Notes: a model not told the origin generated them from the letters alone. Numbered from the stretch's first letter, positions 35,405 through 49,497 are shown. The stretch: DNA of 64,000 nt from Hanleya hanleyi (GCA_036873755.1 JAVTVY010039313.1:1-64000), one strand, 5' to 3'. A program made the numbers and translations.

Positions 35405-38400
35405 GGTCGTTTGTATGAGCTGCCATATATGACAATATTGTGCAGATGTTATATATATAATTTCTTACAATACATGGTCATGTTGAACATAAATTACTTA
35501 AAGTGCGATATTATATATGAATTGTTTTCTCATATATGTAAGAAATCACAAAATATTTATTGTTCTTCACGGTATATAGTTTTCTCTGTAATATGCTTCT
35601 GTTCGAATAAAATATATTTTATAAATATATGAAAATATAGAATATATATTCTTTGCAAATATATATAATTTTACAATATATGGCATTAAGGTACGTTTAA
35701 CGGAAGTTGCGCGCGCTTCCGATACTGTATGTTGTGGCGAGTTTTTTCTGGCAAATTGCAGTGGAAATCCTGGCGAACTAAGCTGTCAGTGTGGATCAGC
35801 TCGTTGGGCAAATTCTCGCCGACCATTGTTTACAGATATTGCTTCAACAAACAGCTACAATAGCGAGAAAACACCGATCCTGGTAAACCACATTTACGAT
35901 CATACTAGAGCGCACATAATCAACTGGCCAAAGTTTGTCAACATTTATAATATAATTATGAGTATCAATACCTAGCAGATTATTTTTTAAAATGTATCTA
36001 TTTGGAGAAAACTTTTTCCGGTAATTTTTTGAACTCGAAATTTTATCGTATTCCCCCGTCAGGATTCGACGGTTAGAATGAGCTATAGAAAGATAAGTGC
36101 ATGAGAATGAGAGGGTTTGAAAGAAGGAAATGTTAGGTGATACTTTTGCAGGTATGGGAGAAGAAGAGGGCCCCTATAGGTTTGTGTTGAGTGTGAAGAG
36201 GGTATATTGTGTTATAAGAATTTGAGATTACACAGTGTCTATGTGACACCGATAAGAGGGGTCATGTGTAGGATGGCTTGGGGGAGACGGGTTGAATGGC
36301 GTGTTCGCAAGACCAGTGCCCAAGGAGTGCCCAAGTTGTGATGTCGTGACGAGATAAGGGGAAGACGCCAAACGCATATGGTAGGCCGTGGTGGACAAAT
36401 ATCTCTATTGTGTATGCGTATATATTCGAATATATATGCGTATTAAATCCAATATATGTCCATATATATTCACAGCCAATCACAGAGCAGTTTTATATAT
36501 GCGTATTAAATGTTTTTATATGCAGATCAAATCATTTTATATCCATATTAATTCAGATTTCATCCCTATATATAAAGAAATTAGCTACGCACTAACTTTG
36601 AATTTATCTCCATATTAATTCACATTTATGTCGGACAATAATCATTTATGTCGTACACAAATCAACCAATAGAATCACAGGAATTATGTGCGACATAAAT
36701 CGCTTTCCGGTAGACCCTCCATGCCCCCAGTTCCCAAAATATTGGAGATCGATAGTAAGTTTCTCTCCCTACTCTTGCAACAGTATATATTCTTGCCCCT
36801 TATCTCGGAGCAGTGTTTTAGTCCAAATCATGACTTGTCAAAAGTAAACTTCCCGCCCTTCCTCTCCCAGTGTTTGAATATATTTCCCGCAGCTACTGTC
36901 GCAAAGTTTTGAGTACGAAGGAAAACATTGGTCCTGGTCGACAATGACGGTCGACAATAAATTTCTTGCCCTCACTCTCGCAGTGTTTTAGTCGGAAGGA
37001 AAACCTTGGTCCTGGTTGACAATGACGGTCGACGATAAATTTCTCGCCACTTCTCTCGCAGTGTTTGAATAAATTTTCTGCCACTACTCTCGCAGTGTTT
37101 GAGTCCGAATAATAACATTGGTCCTGGATGACAATGACGGTCGACAATAAATTTCCCACTCTTACTCTCGCAGTTTTTGTGTTCGAGGAAAAAACCTTGG
37201 TCCTGGTCGACAGTGACAGTGGACAATACATTTCTTGCCCTATTCTCGCAGTGTTCGAGTCCGAGCAGAAAGCAGTGGTCATGGATGACAATGACGGTAG
37301 ACAATAAATTTCTTTTCCCAACTCACGCAGTGTTTGAGTGCGAGTAGAAAACCTTGGTCCTGGTCGACAATGACAGTCGACGATAAATTTCTTGCCCACA
37401 CTCTGTGTTTTAGTCCGAAGGAAAACTTGTTCTTGCTCCTACTCGTGCAGTACATAAGTCCGAAATAAAACATTGTTCCTGATTGACAATGACGTTGACA
37501 AGAAATTTCCCGCCCTTACTCTCGCAGTGTTTGAGTCCGAGAAGAAAACCTTGGTCCTGGTCGACAATGACGGTCGACAATAAATTTCCCGCCCTTAATC
37601 ACTCTCGCAGTGTTTAAGTCAGAGTAGAAAACCTTGGTTCTGATTGACAATGACGGTCGACAATAAATTTCTTGCCCTCATTCTCGCCGTGTTAATAAAT
37701 TTCCCGCCACTTCTCTCGCAGTGTTCGAATAAATTTTCCGCCATTGCAGTGTTTGAGTCCGAGGAGAAAATCTTGGTCCTGGTCGACAATGACGGTCGAC
37801 AATAAATTTCTTGCCCCTTCTCTCGCAGTGAATGAGTCTGAGCAGAAAACATCGGTCGTAGATGACAATGACGGTCGACAATAAATTTTCCGCCCTTACT
37901 CTCGCAGTGTTGAAGTCCGAGCAGAAAACCTTGGTTCTGATTGACAATGACGGTCGACAATAAATTTCTTGCCCTCATTCTCACAGTTTTAATAAATTTC
38001 CCGCCACTTCTCTCGCAGTGTTCGAATAAATTTTCCGCCATTGCAGTGTTTGAGTCCGAGGAGAAAACCTTGGTCCTGGTCGACAATGACGGTCGACAAT
38101 AAATTTCTTGCCCCTTATCTCGCAGTGAATGAGTCTGAGCAGAAAACATTGGTCGTAGATGACAATGACGGTCGACAATAAATTTCCCGCTCTTACTCTC
38201 GCAGTGTTGAAGTCCGAGCAGAAAACCTTGGTCCTTCCCGCCACTTATCTTGCTGTGTTTGAATAAATTTCCCGCCACTATAGTCTCGCAGTGTTGAGTC
38301 CAAAGAAAAACCTTGGTCCTGGTCGACAATGACGGTCGACAATAAATTTCTTGCCCTAATTCTCGCAGTGTTAATCAATTTCCCGCCACTTCTCTCGCAG

Positions 38401-40030
38401 TGTTCGAATAAATTTTCCATCATTGCTCTTGCATTGTTCGAGTCCGAAGAAAAACCTTGTTCCTGATTGACAATGACGGTCGACAATAAATTTCCCGCCA
38501 CTTCTCTCGCAGTGTTTGAATAAATTTTCCGCCCTTATTCTCGCAGTGTTTAAGTCCGAGAAGAAAACCTTGATCGACAATGACGGTCGACAATACATTT
38601 CTTGACCCTACTCTCACGGAGTTTTAATAAATTTCCCGACACTATTCTCGCAGTGTCGAGTCCGAAGAAAAACCTTGGTCCTGGTCGACAATGACGGTCG
38701 ACAATAAATTTCTTGCCCTCATTCTCGCAGTGTTAATAAATTTCCCGCCACTTCTCTCGCAGTGTTGGAATAAATTTTCCATCATTGCTCTCGCATTGTT
38801 TGAGTCCGAAGAAAAACCTTGATCCTGGTTGACAATGACGGTCGACAATAAATTTCTTGACTCTACTCTCACGGAGTTTGAATAAATTTCCCGCCACTAT
38901 TCTCGCAGTGTTCGAGTCCGAAGGAAAACATTGATCCTGGTCGACAATGACGGTCGACAATAAATTTCTTGCCCCTTCACTCGCACTGTTCGAGTCCGAG
39001 CAGAAAACCTTGGTCGTGGATGACAATGACGGTCGACAATAAATTTCTTGCTCTACTCTCGCAGTGTTCGAGTCCGAGCAGAAAACATTGGCCCTGGTTG
39101 ACAATGACGGTCGACAATAAATTTTCTGCCACTTATGTAGCAGTGTTTGAATAAATTTCCCGCCACTACTCTCGCAGTGTTTGAGTGCGAGCAGAAAACC
39201 TTGGTTCTGATTGACAATGACGGTCGACAACAAATTTCCCTCCCTTATTCTCGCAGTGTTGAAGTCCGTGCAGAAAACATTCGTCCTGGTTGACAATGAC
39301 GGTCGACAATAAATTTCCCGCCACTTCTCTTGCTGTGTTTGAATAAACTTCCCGCCACTACTCTCGCAGTGTTGAGTCCGAAGGAAAACCTTGGTCCTGG
39401 TCGACAATGACGGTCGACAATAAATTTCTTGCCCTCATTCTCGCAGTGTTAATAAATCTCCCACCACTTCTCTCGCAGTGTTCGAATAAATTTTCCGTCA
39501 TTGCTCTCGCATTGTTTGAGTCCGAAGAAAAACCTTGTTCCTGGTTGACAATGACGGTCGACAATAAATTTCCCGCCACTTCTCTCGCAGTGTTTGAATA
39601 AATTCTCCGCCCTTACTCTCGCAGTGTTTGAGTCCGTGAAGAAAACCTTGATCCTGGTCGGGCAATGACGGTCGACAATAAATTTCTTGACCCTATACTC
39701 TCACAGTGTTTGAATAAATTTCCCGCCACTATTCTCGCAGTGTTTCAGTCCAAAGCCGAAAACATTGATCCTGGTCGACAATGATGGTCGACAATATATT
39801 TCTTGTCCCTACTCTCACAGTGTTCGATTCCGAGCAGAAAACCTTGGTCTTGGTCGACAGTGATGGTCGACAATAAATTTCCCGCCCTTACTCTCACAGT
39901 GTTTGATTCCAAGCAGAAAACCTTGGTCCTGGATGACAACGATAGTCGACAATAAATTTCCTGCCACTTTTCTCGCAGTTTTTAAAAAAATGTCGGCCAC
40001 TCCTCTCGCAGTGTTTGAATAAATTTCAAC
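35405..40030 (+). repeat. Left arm of large inverted repeat
   Basis: Contains, in order, tatgagctgccatatatgac, the gcgcttccg region, the tatatgcgtatatt-rich block with aatcacaggaattatgtgcg (36,388-36,690), cctccatgcccccagttccc (36,717) and the modular tandem array. Each has a reverse-complement partner in the right arm in mirrored order. Confidence 0.75.
36890..40030 (+). repeat. Modular GTCGAC tandem array, left arm
   Basis: A 78-bp module (gtcgacaatgacggtcgaca, aataaatttc, ctctcgcagtgttt, gagtccgag, gaaaaccttggtcctgg) alternates irregularly with 31-bp modules (gtttgaataaatttcccgcc plus actctcgca). About thirty copies of the gtcgac core occur. The many open frames on the minus strand are shadows of the repeat and not genes. 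Confidence 0.9.
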
Positions 40031-41063
40031 AACCGTTCTTGGTGGAAATGAATACTGTTGTAGTGCTTGTAGAATTCTAATTAATGCAGTGAACCTGTGA
40101 TCAGCCAATCGATATTTGAATAGAATTTTATTACCTGATGATCTAATTTAGTGCACCACTTTAGCATGCTTGCTGCCTTGTTGAGGAGTTTGAATTTACT
40201 GACCAATTGTACCAGGGGTTCTTTGATGTACAAAGAAAACTCCTGGGGTAAAGAGGATGCGAGAAAATGTGTATCCAAATATTCATTTCAGCTCTAATAT
40301 CAAATAGTTTTGAAATTAGTTTTTACAGCTCAGCCTATGCTGCTGGGGTCTTGTCATCGGCATGTTCTTCCGCCATATTTTTCGTCAAATTATTTATAAT
40401 AGTCCTCCAATGCATCCAACATCCCACACTGAATTTATCATATTTTAACCACTGCTAAAGCATCTTCCGCATTCAACAAATGTTTCAGGCTTTTACATAT
40501 GCATTTTCCATTCATTGTGTACATGTATCAATATACATGGACTAGAACTGTTCGGCTGAGGGGTTGTTGCACCTTTTAGGTGCTGCCTCATGTTTTATCT
40601 GCATTTCTAAGTTTAACTATTGTTCAGCACTTGTTTAACCAAGAAATACTATATAGAGGGACTGTCATTCTAATGATATAGATATTACTTGATACATGTA
40701 CCTGTAATTCTGGCTCCCTAAAAATTCATACATATTGTACTTTTGGATAATAACTCTATTTCAATGACAGTTTCAAAAAAAGTTGTAAAGCTATATTGTA
40801 TTTGCATTCCTAAGTTTTTTTAATGCTCAACATTTGTTTAACCAAGAAATATTATGGAGTTAGTGAGTGAACGCAATTACATGTAGCTGATACACAGAGA
40901 GCTAAAATTCATTATTCTTAATTCTCATTGCATCCATTAATATCAGACTAGGTTGATCAAATTGGTAAAACTAGGCAGTGGATATTGTTCCATGAAACCA
41001 GCTGAATGGCATGATCAGATTATTTGTCCTTGATCAGAATTAATTGAGAGTAGTGTGGTGTAG

Positions 41064-41975
41064 CGCATCTTCATTTTATCCAGCCAATTTCTACGTTCCC
41101 ACTTCGAACTTTCCTTGATATATCAGGACTCCTTCAATGTTCAAATAACTTATAAATAGACACGAAACGTCACTGACCTCGAAAACATTTGAAATTCGAA
41201 ATGGGTCGCACAGGAGCGTTATTGATTGGCTGACCTAATTAGTGGGCACCATATTAGGAGGAAGGACGCCGCTAATAGAGGATGATGTCACTCTATGTGA
41301 CTTCACTCACAATGGATGTGTACGTTCTGATTGGTTCTTCTGTCGTTAACTGGTGAAATTTACACCTCGGATTTTGAACGCTGAAGGGCAATCTCACGTT
41401 CGGCTATTTCCGTATTGGCGGAACAAGCCTCTCACATAGAACGCACAAATCCCCACTGGTGGGGAGCGTATGACGATCACGCAGTGAGCCGGCTAAGAAA
41501 TAGTGCCTTTGATAATCGAGAGATCCGGATGCATTTTATTGTGAAATTCATTTAATTTTAACCAAACGAACATAACTCATTCAAATTATACAAAACTATT
41601 TCTCTGTTTAGTTGAATAATAGCAATCTATCACCAGAACTCAACAACTGGGCTAATTTCCGCCAATACGGAAATAGACGAATGCGAGATTGGTTCCGCCG
41701 AAAATTAATTGTGTGCATGATAAGATAAGATTCTTTATTGCACTGAGCATCCCATTTGGGACAGAGTACAAAACATATAAAAAGTAGAATAAATAAGAAA
41801 GTAAACAAACAAGTGCGACATTTCCGTTTCTGCTCCCAGAAATCCACTAGGCCAGAGGTCAGTTTTCGCAGCTAAAGTGAGTTCTGGGGCTAGATTGCGC
41901 TGAAGGGTCAGATAAATCAAGGCAGGTTCGAAGTGGGAACGTAGAAATTGGCTGGATAAAGTGAAGATGGGTGTA
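41064..41975. mobile_element. 0.9-kb foldback element
   Basis: Left arm includes cagccaatttctacgttccc and acttcgaac; right arm includes gttcgaagtgggaacgtaga and aattggctg. Inner arms also pair: ctatttccgtattggcgg with ccgccaatacggaaatag. No coding sequence is recognised. Confidence 0.7.
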
Positions 41976-42394
41976 GCGGAGAGGAGGATTTTTTTTGTAA
42001 TATTTTTTCTTACATATGTCCTTCACCCTTTCAGCCATTCGTAATCAGTGCTTTACAGATTTAGCCTGACTTAATTCACAAGGCTCATTCCCATATTGGA
42101 TAAGTCAGTATGTGTAGCACTGTACATGGGACACATTCTACTGTCCTGTCATCTAATTGTAGCAGCAACAGTTTATAGTGATTGTCAGCAAGCTGTGGCA
42201 GAAACCACTGGTTCAGATTTCAACATGAGGTTGAGACTCACAAAACCCCTAGGCTTCCCCCAAGCAATTGAGTAATATGCCGAGAATGTGCAACATATTA
42301 TGGCTATACTAATCATCCAGAATTGTCCTTTTCAGAAAATATCATCAATTCTGCAGATATATAAACAGCAACTTAATCATATCTAGATCAATAC

Positions 42395-42930
42395 ACAAAA
42401 AGGGTCATAATTTTTTGTAGGCTTTCAGAATACAAGTAGATAAATAAGTTCACAAAAATTTGGTAGCTGTATTGAGCACAGTTCTTCAGATACATGTATA
42501 ACTGGTTACAACTACACATCACAAAATCGGAGATATTTACATCCGAAAGGGGCATAAATCCATAAAATATGGGCCAAGACTTTTTGTAAGCATCTAGACA
42601 ACTGGATAAAAAAGTTTCCTCATAATCTGGTAGCCGTACCAAACACTGTTAATTATATATAACTGGTTACATTCAAGCTTATATATCACAAAATCAGAGA
42701 TAACTGCACCCGAAAAGAGGCATAACTCTGTAAAATAAGAGCCAAGGCAAGTAACTTTTTGTTGGCTTCTAGAATACAACAGTATAAATAAGTTTTCAAA
42801 ATATAGTAGCTATATCGAACACAGTTCTACAGATATAGCTGGTTACATTCAAGGATATAGGACAGAGAAATTAATATATCTGTTAATATCTCTCTAAAAT
42901 ATGGGCAGAGGGGAGCCACTTTCAATAGGC
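42395..42930 (+). repeat. Tandem array, unit about 170 bp
   Basis: Three diverged units share cataa-tc-gtaaaata-gggcca, actttttgt-ggctt and agatata-aactggttacatt blocks. Confidence 0.7.
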
Positions 42931-44187
42931 AGTGTTCAAAATTTGGTGGTTGTCTCAAGCGGTTTTGCCTAGAATGCGGTAATGGATGGACGGACGTACA
43001 TGGCGACGACAATACCCCAAGGTCAAAATGGCTGAGGGGTAAAAATCCGTCTAGTTATTTTATCTCCATAAAATGTTCACCTCTTCATGGCATCATTTTA
43101 CATGCACATGTGCTATGTAATTGATCTACAGTATACATGTTTCAAAAATTGTTAATTCCTTTGAATTCTTTGTTTGTTTTCTTTGGGGGGAATATAGATG
43201 CTGTACATGCCCAAGTACATCCATCCACCGGTTACTCTGAGGATCAAATCCTGAGAAGGAATATGTATTCTCCAGGCTCTGAAACAATGATCTGTGTGGT
43301 AGTGTTTTTAGTTTAGACATACATGCATGCCTACGCTCACTGATTTGGCGGCACAATTTGGTTGACGGGCTTGATCATTTCAAATTGACTGTGCTGTGTT
43401 CGTGTCATGCACATACACACCACTTCACCATGGACATCCCTCTCCGGTCGATTACAATTTGCTTTGGAGGTCTGGATTGGTTTAGCCAGAAGTGTCGAAG
43501 GCTGAAGATGGTATCTTCCGATATTTCCTCCCAGGATTTGATATTCAAAGTATCCATCAGTACTAATATGCAATATAAAACAAGCATTCTGAGAAACCCA
43601 ATATCTCGCCTTGCAGGGTCTCCGGCTGAAGCTGCAGCATTATATTGAAAACATATGTAGAGCGAATTTTCCATGATACATGCAATTTTTTGCGTAACAG
43701 AAACCTTATCAATGGAAATGTACAAAGTCTAAACTGCGATAATTTGGACAAAAATTCATATTTCATGTCATATTTCTTAAATAGCGCATACACATTCTCG
43801 AATCACATCAAACTTGTGTCAAACTCATCCAATGAAAGCTGACCGGTTCAGCAAACTTTCCAAGTACAGGTGTACATGTATGTACATTATCAGTGACAAA
43901 TTACTAAGACGAAACCCTCAAAATTTGAACCAAAATTTAATGTTTCATATCATACATGTATATAGCACAGGTACATTCTCTAATCATAATGAAATAATAT
44001 AACCTCTTACAACATTTTAGCATATAAACAAATATGGGGTTCCATGATCTTCACCTTTCAAGCTAAAACTGCGTGTACATGTACACTAATGTCTCATCAT
44101 TTATCTTGACCTGATGAAAGAGTAAATTGCTCAAACCGGGAAACGCACGTGGTGTCACATGGCAGTGTGACTAACGTCACAGGACCT

Positions 44188-45151
44188 ACGAAGTAGGGTA
44201 GGCAGCAGGACTCCGGAACTGAACTCTAGGAAATCCCCCACCCCCAAGTTGAAATCCTGCCCATATTAAGATGAGCACTGCCCAAGTCGGATTCACCGGT
44301 GATTTTAATCAAAAATCACCCGAACTTTTCATCAAAAGTAGGTTAGCTCAGAACTTGCTGGTAACAGCCCCCTAATGCACCTTCATGCCAAGCATCATGG
44401 TTCTAATGTCAACAGTTCTCCTTATTTTGCCGACGAAAGGATTCGGATGGACTCGCTCATTCACTCATTACCGGACAATTTGCAAATGAGAGCCTACTTC
44501 GTATGAATTAGAAATATTTGCATTTATCTTTATTTATTTCATTTAAAACATGGCCGTGTGACTAAGTAGGGTTTGATATGATTTAAGTGTGTACTCCAGA
44601 GATGACTTGGGGCCCTATGTGCTACCGTGAGAGAATTTGTATAGCAGTCTCTAATTGACAGTGGGTACTATTAACTTTCCCAGACGTCACCGCTGGTGAG
44701 TCATTAGTGTAGCAACTATTATCGCCCTCAGTTCCTATTACCCTGGACACTTATCAGCCCAGCAGTACAGCACGAGGTCACCCATCCAAGTTTTGACCGG
44801 GCTCAAAGTCCCTTAACTTCGGTGATTTTACGAGAACCGTTGTGTCCAACGTGATATGCCGTATCAGGGAACATTCAAAAACCACAGTGAAGCATACAGC
44901 CAAGGGTTCCCGATTGGCATGACAGAGCACTCGCTGAGCCATCATTAAATAATAATAAAATAATTATAAATCAAATTTTCATCAGAATTCAGTCAGCTCA
45001 GAACTTGCTGGTAACAATGCCCTAATGCATGTTCATGCCAAAAATCAAGGTTCTGATGCCAACGGTTCTCCTTATTTTGCCGATGAAATGATTCGGGTGG
45101 ACTCACTCACTGACTACCGAACAATTTGCAGATGGTAGCCTACTTCGTAGG
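44188..45151. mobile_element. Composite insertion containing a 5S-like sequence
   Basis: Starts cctacgaagtagggtaggc and ends gcctacttcgtagg, an inverted repeat. Flanking sequence (44,050-44,170 and 45,155-45,660) continues without it at 56,390-56,760, which lacks the insertion. Two direct repeats of about 178 bases (44,333-44,510 and 44,977-45,155, with ctcagaacttgctggtaaca) lie inside, with the 5S-like part between them. Confidence 0.55.
44768..44863 (-). pseudogene. 5S rRNA-derived sequence (SINE3-like or pseudogene)
   Basis: On the minus strand: tacggcatatcacgttggac at the 5' end, then an A-box-like region, then acttggatgggtgacctcgt, the universal 5S internal-control and loop sequence. 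The order and spacing match 5S rRNA over about 95 bases with many substitutions, and the last 20 or so bases are shortened. Too diverged to be a working 5S gene; it may be the head of a 5S-derived SINE continuing to about 44,520. Confidence 0.7.
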
Positions 45152-46713
45152 AATATAGCCAATCAAGATAGGCGCTTGCCAACACTATGCAGCGATGATT
45201 TTCTTTTATGTCTGCCTGTGATTTGGTGAAACATGCACATTGGAACAGTGAGTCTCGAAGTACATGTATACACACCTTAAGCTTGAATTAAGCATTGGAA
45301 AGTGTATACAAAGTTTGAAATATATTTATTAAGGCAGTGTGCCATCACTGGACCTAGACAATGATTGCAACAGATCACCATGCTTTATTTGCAGTTTACT
45401 CTGTGTAATAAAATCGTAAAAAAATTACAATAAATACTTTCTGACACTTCGCCATGGTCTTTCATTTGATGGATTTACAATCACTTTAATTTCTTTCAAA
45501 TAGCCAACCATATTTAAATTTTAAAGCCGTCATACATTGCACTTCCCCTGATATGGACCACTGAATATATAGAGCTATATCACCAAATCTGTATTCTGAT
45601 CAGACAATATGTAGCCAAGGCAACATGTGTAGTGTTTGACTTGGATATGCGAAGACGAACATGTTCATGTAACAATTGTGTATATTTCAAAAAATTTTGT
45701 TCTACTTTTTGTTTGAAAATGTCCTTATTTGGAAAATCCCAGTGGGAGGCCTGAATATTGCATGAAATACAGACCCAGTGCGGTATTCCAGCCAGAGGGA
45801 CTGTATTTGCGTGCCTCTGGAGGAACAAGAGTGCATTTTGGTATCTGATAGTGGAGAGAACCATCTGAAATTTGAAATATTCTCAAATTTTCGATGAGTA
45901 TAGTCCCTTGTCCCCACATCAACCTGTTCAGATCTCCTAACTATTGACCTTTCACATCGTTGGTGGAAATAGGGTGGGTATAATTGAAAAATATTATCGA
46001 CGTCGAGAATTATTTCTGAGGGGAAAACTGCATGATTGACATTTTTTAGCTCTCATGACCTGGTTTGAATAAAATTTTGATTGTGAAATATTTTACTGCT
46101 TTCAAGCTTCTCAGAAGTGCCAAAGTGCATTAATCACGTCTAAAATTCCAAAATTTTCCAGGTACCCCCATCTGAGGGAGGGAGCGAGCGAGCCACCCCT
46201 ACAGGTCTGTCCAACCCCAGTCTACCCCCCCCCCCCCATAATATTGACGTCCCCCATAATGATGTCCCTCTGCTACTCCTACAGCTATACTCTCGAACAT
46301 GATAAAGCTCAGTGGTTATGCTGTTATATGAATAGACCATTTTGACAGATGTCCAGTTGCATGCAGTGGTGTAACTTAACTTTCTTAGGTGGTTGCCCAT
46401 CAGGGCAAGTAAAACTGACAGTCTGGTTGCCCTGAATGAGATTAACTTGCCCTGAAGTTTCAGGTGTCGGTCGAAATGCTCATAAATATAAAATAATAAA
46501 TCTCTGGACAATTTTATTAGATTGTTCCTTCTTAATTTGATACATTATCAGCTACATGTATTTTATTCCTTGTGGGTAGCCTGGATTACAAGATGAAAAA
46601 TGAAAATAGATATTAGAGAAAATAATAAATGTCGGCCAGAAAAAATCGGCAATATTATACAGTCGCATTGGCAGTTTTATGAAGTAAATTCTATCTTGTG
46701 TTTATAGTTTAGA

Positions 46714-47599
46714 CGGTCATGCTAAACACTGCCCGGGACCGACCGGAACCGCCCGGGACATAATCTTACCGCCCGGGGCCACCAATGTCATACAGACTGT
46801 TAAGATTCAGCGCTATCCCCGGTTTGAAGGTCGTATTGTCATTATACGACTAACGTGTTACGTTTGTTATGAATTCCACGGAAAACTACGCTTACCCGCA
46901 AAAGAGACCGCGTTACGGCTGAATTCTTAGCCGAATATTATCATGCCTTTTTTCCTCTGTTCCTAACATATATCTTCGGAAATATAACTATATAAAACAG
47001 AAGACGCGAATTATTTTTCTAATAAATTATAAACATGATGAACATGCTGTAATATACCTCAATTCTAAGCAATAGAAATCTCGACTACATATTTTCACTA
47101 ACGGGTGCTGTGAAGATTAAAACCAGATCATGATTCCCGTAACCGTGGAATTCATGTTGTCATTTTCTGATTTAATTTATTGATAAATATCGAATATTAT
47201 AAAACCAAATATATAAATTTGGTGAAAAAGCTAAGCGCTGAACTTAGCGAAATTTAAAGTCTATATATCAACAGAAAAAGTGTCCAGTTTCAGCTTTCCA
47301 TCTTACTTTCAAATTACATAACGCTGGAATACGGGAGCAATGTAGAGCTTTCCATCTTTTTACTCAAAATTTTGTGAGTTGGAATGCGGGAATACAGGAG
47401 CGATCTCGAGCTTTCCATCTTCCGACTATGAATTTTAAAAAAATGGGAAGCCACATTCTTAAGTGTTACACGTGGAATGATCCACAGAAGAAAATAATAC
47501 AGAATGTCAAGTTGAACCTTCGAACCCGTGTGGTGCCGGTCGATTTCCGGACGGCCCCGGGCGGTTCGGGGCGATCCCGGGCTGTATTTAGCAGGACCC
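46714..47599. mobile_element. 886-bp hAT-like non-autonomous element with 8-bp target duplication
   Basis: Flanked on both sides by agtttaga (46,706-46,713 and 47,600-47,607). Terminal inverted repeats: left cggtcatgctaaacactgcc then cgggacc; right ggtc-type partner ending tgtatttagcaggaccc, with GC-rich cccggg blocks in both. An 8-bp duplication is typical of hAT (and P) transposons. No transposase inside. Confidence 0.8.
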
Positions 47600-48060
47600 A
47601 GTTTAGATGCCGATATTCGCCATTGCCGTTCAGTATGAAAATCGGTCAAAATATCCCAATTCAATATCCTAACTTGGATTTAATATCCTAATTGGGATAT
47701 TTTTCCCAGTTAGTCCTTTGCTCTGACCTGGTCTATTGTCCAGACTATATTTTCTGTTTTCTATAGGAACTGCAGCCATAAATAAATGCATGGGTCTTCA
47801 ATTCTGCTGCTTCACCTTGCTGTATCCTGGGAGATATGCATAAGATTTATTCCAGAAATTATCCGAAACAACTGCTATGAGGTACATGTTAGTACATATA
47901 GTGATGTTATAATAACTCCTATACTCAGGAAGCTGTAGGGTCAGAACATCCCGAGAAAGTGGGTGTGTATATGAACATCTCTTCATACACAATTACAAAC
48001 AATGTTCATTTGTTGTTGTTGTTGTTGTTGGCCATCACGTTTGACTTCAATTTCCTGTGC

Positions 48061-48403
48061 TCATGGAAATTCTGCTTTCCAGCTTTCCAAAAATACTCTG
48101 CAGCGTTTGCTGCTGTCATATTGTTCATTCTTCTCTGCGGATGTAGACAGTTTCATGGCCACAGAAGAAGGAGACGATTGTTTCGTCTTCGCCGTGTAAC
48201 TTTTCAAAGAACAATTTTTCTGACAGCGGCCAACGAAAAATAGAGCGGACAAATTCTCCACTATCTGGAGTTGCAGTGAGAGAGCTTGATAACGTTTCAG
48301 CAAGCGGAAAAATACACCAGCTGTGGAGAATGTTGGCTGAAGCGGACAGTATGGAACTATTAGAATCATTTGCGTGCACTTCTTTTTTTGTTGTCATTGC
48401 CAT
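48061..48403 (-). pseudogene. Possible zinc-finger/hAT-related fragment
   Basis: The minus strand reads MKLSTSAEKNEQYDSSKRC then RVFLESWKAEFP before a stop. A K-x-F-x-x-W-x-x-EFPW opening is common in a group of transposon-derived BED/TTF-type zinc-finger proteins. Only this short start is seen and two frames overlap, so it is a weak call. Confidence 0.2.
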
Positions 48404-48942
48404 CCATCAGTCTTCCCGCGTATCAATGACCCAGATGGTTACAGATTGTATTAGAATTTGTGTCCGGCTTAAGAACAAGCATGGCATGTTCATTGGGAAT
48501 AAATATTATGATCATGAACGTAATTCTATGCGACTACAACTCAATTAATGGTAAGCCGTTGTCCAATTTTTGCATAAATCTTCCTTGCCCAAGCCACAGT
48601 TGCCTGGTCTGTGCCGTGGGATGTTGGATCATGGTCTTTGTTTACAAATATTTTTTTTCAATAAATTATGAAAATTAACAAATATCTATTTATAGATTTT
48701 TTTAAATATATTTTTTTCTTTTTTTCTTAGTGTATTTCTTTTCCATCTTTGGCTCAATTAAAGTTATCGCCATATTATGTCAAGCCGAGTTACTACAGTT
48801 TTTAATTATCAACCCTAGCCTTCCTCTATGACATAGAACAAAAGAGAGTTGGGAATAGAGCCACTCAACACGGTCGTTTTCAAACCATTCTAAAAAAAAG
48901 CCTATCTTTCCAAACGCCATCCGTTTATTACTTCCCAAGTGC

Positions 48943-49497
48943 ATGGACCAAGCTTCGGAAGATCGTCGCTTTAAATATCTAAATCTTACATTGAGGAGAG
49001 CAATTCATTCTCCCCGGCCAAAACACTTATTTCAGAATTTTATATGCCGGGCTATACAATATGACCAGCGACGATTGGTCGAAATTAACCTCAAAAGTCA
49101 TCTCCCGCCCACTGGATTATCTGCCCTTGACATACGACCAATGCTTTCTGCCTTCTCCGCAAACCCGTTGTTTTACAACTCCAGTCACCCAGGACTGGAG
49201 AGTCGACCAATGAAATTCCAGACTGGTTATAGGGCTAAAAATAGCGAGCAAAACAATAGCCAAGTTGACATGGCTTCGTTCGTTCCTACACTCGGCGATG
49301 AGTCCTCTTCATGGACTTACATGTACACTCCGGGATCACATGGCTCCATGGCTCTATCCGGCAATAAAACAACCCATCCCAACTCTCTGTCTATTAGATT
49401 TATCGAGTTCGGCAAAGAGTTTGTTTGCCATGAAGAGCTCATCCGTCTGCAATCAGTCTTCAAACATCAACAGCCGGTTGTATTTCTCCTCCATTAA
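48943..49497 (+). CDS. Uncharacterised 184-codon open frame
   Basis: Longest simple open frame outside arrays. Contains MASFVPTLGDESSSWTYMYT from residue 107. I recognise no domain, signal peptide or membrane segment. Its 3' end overlaps an inverted repeat (49,457-49,597) and another frame (49,265-49,582) is open as well, so it may be chance. Confidence 0.15.
   Translation: MDQASEDRRFKYLNLTLRRAIHSPRPKHLFQNFICRAIQYDQRRLVEINLKSHLPPTGLSALDIRPMLSAFSANPLFYNSSHPGLESRPMKFQTGYRAKNSEQNNSQVDMASFVPTLGDESSSWTYMYTPGSHGSMALSGNKTTHPNSLSIRFIEFGKEFVCHEELIRLQSVFKHQQPVVFLLH

Noticed and set aside
36890..40030. Long open frames on the minus strand (up to 236 codons) rich in VDRHC-type repeats
   Set aside because: They are translations of the tandem repeat in several frames at once, with no conserved frame, start or domain.
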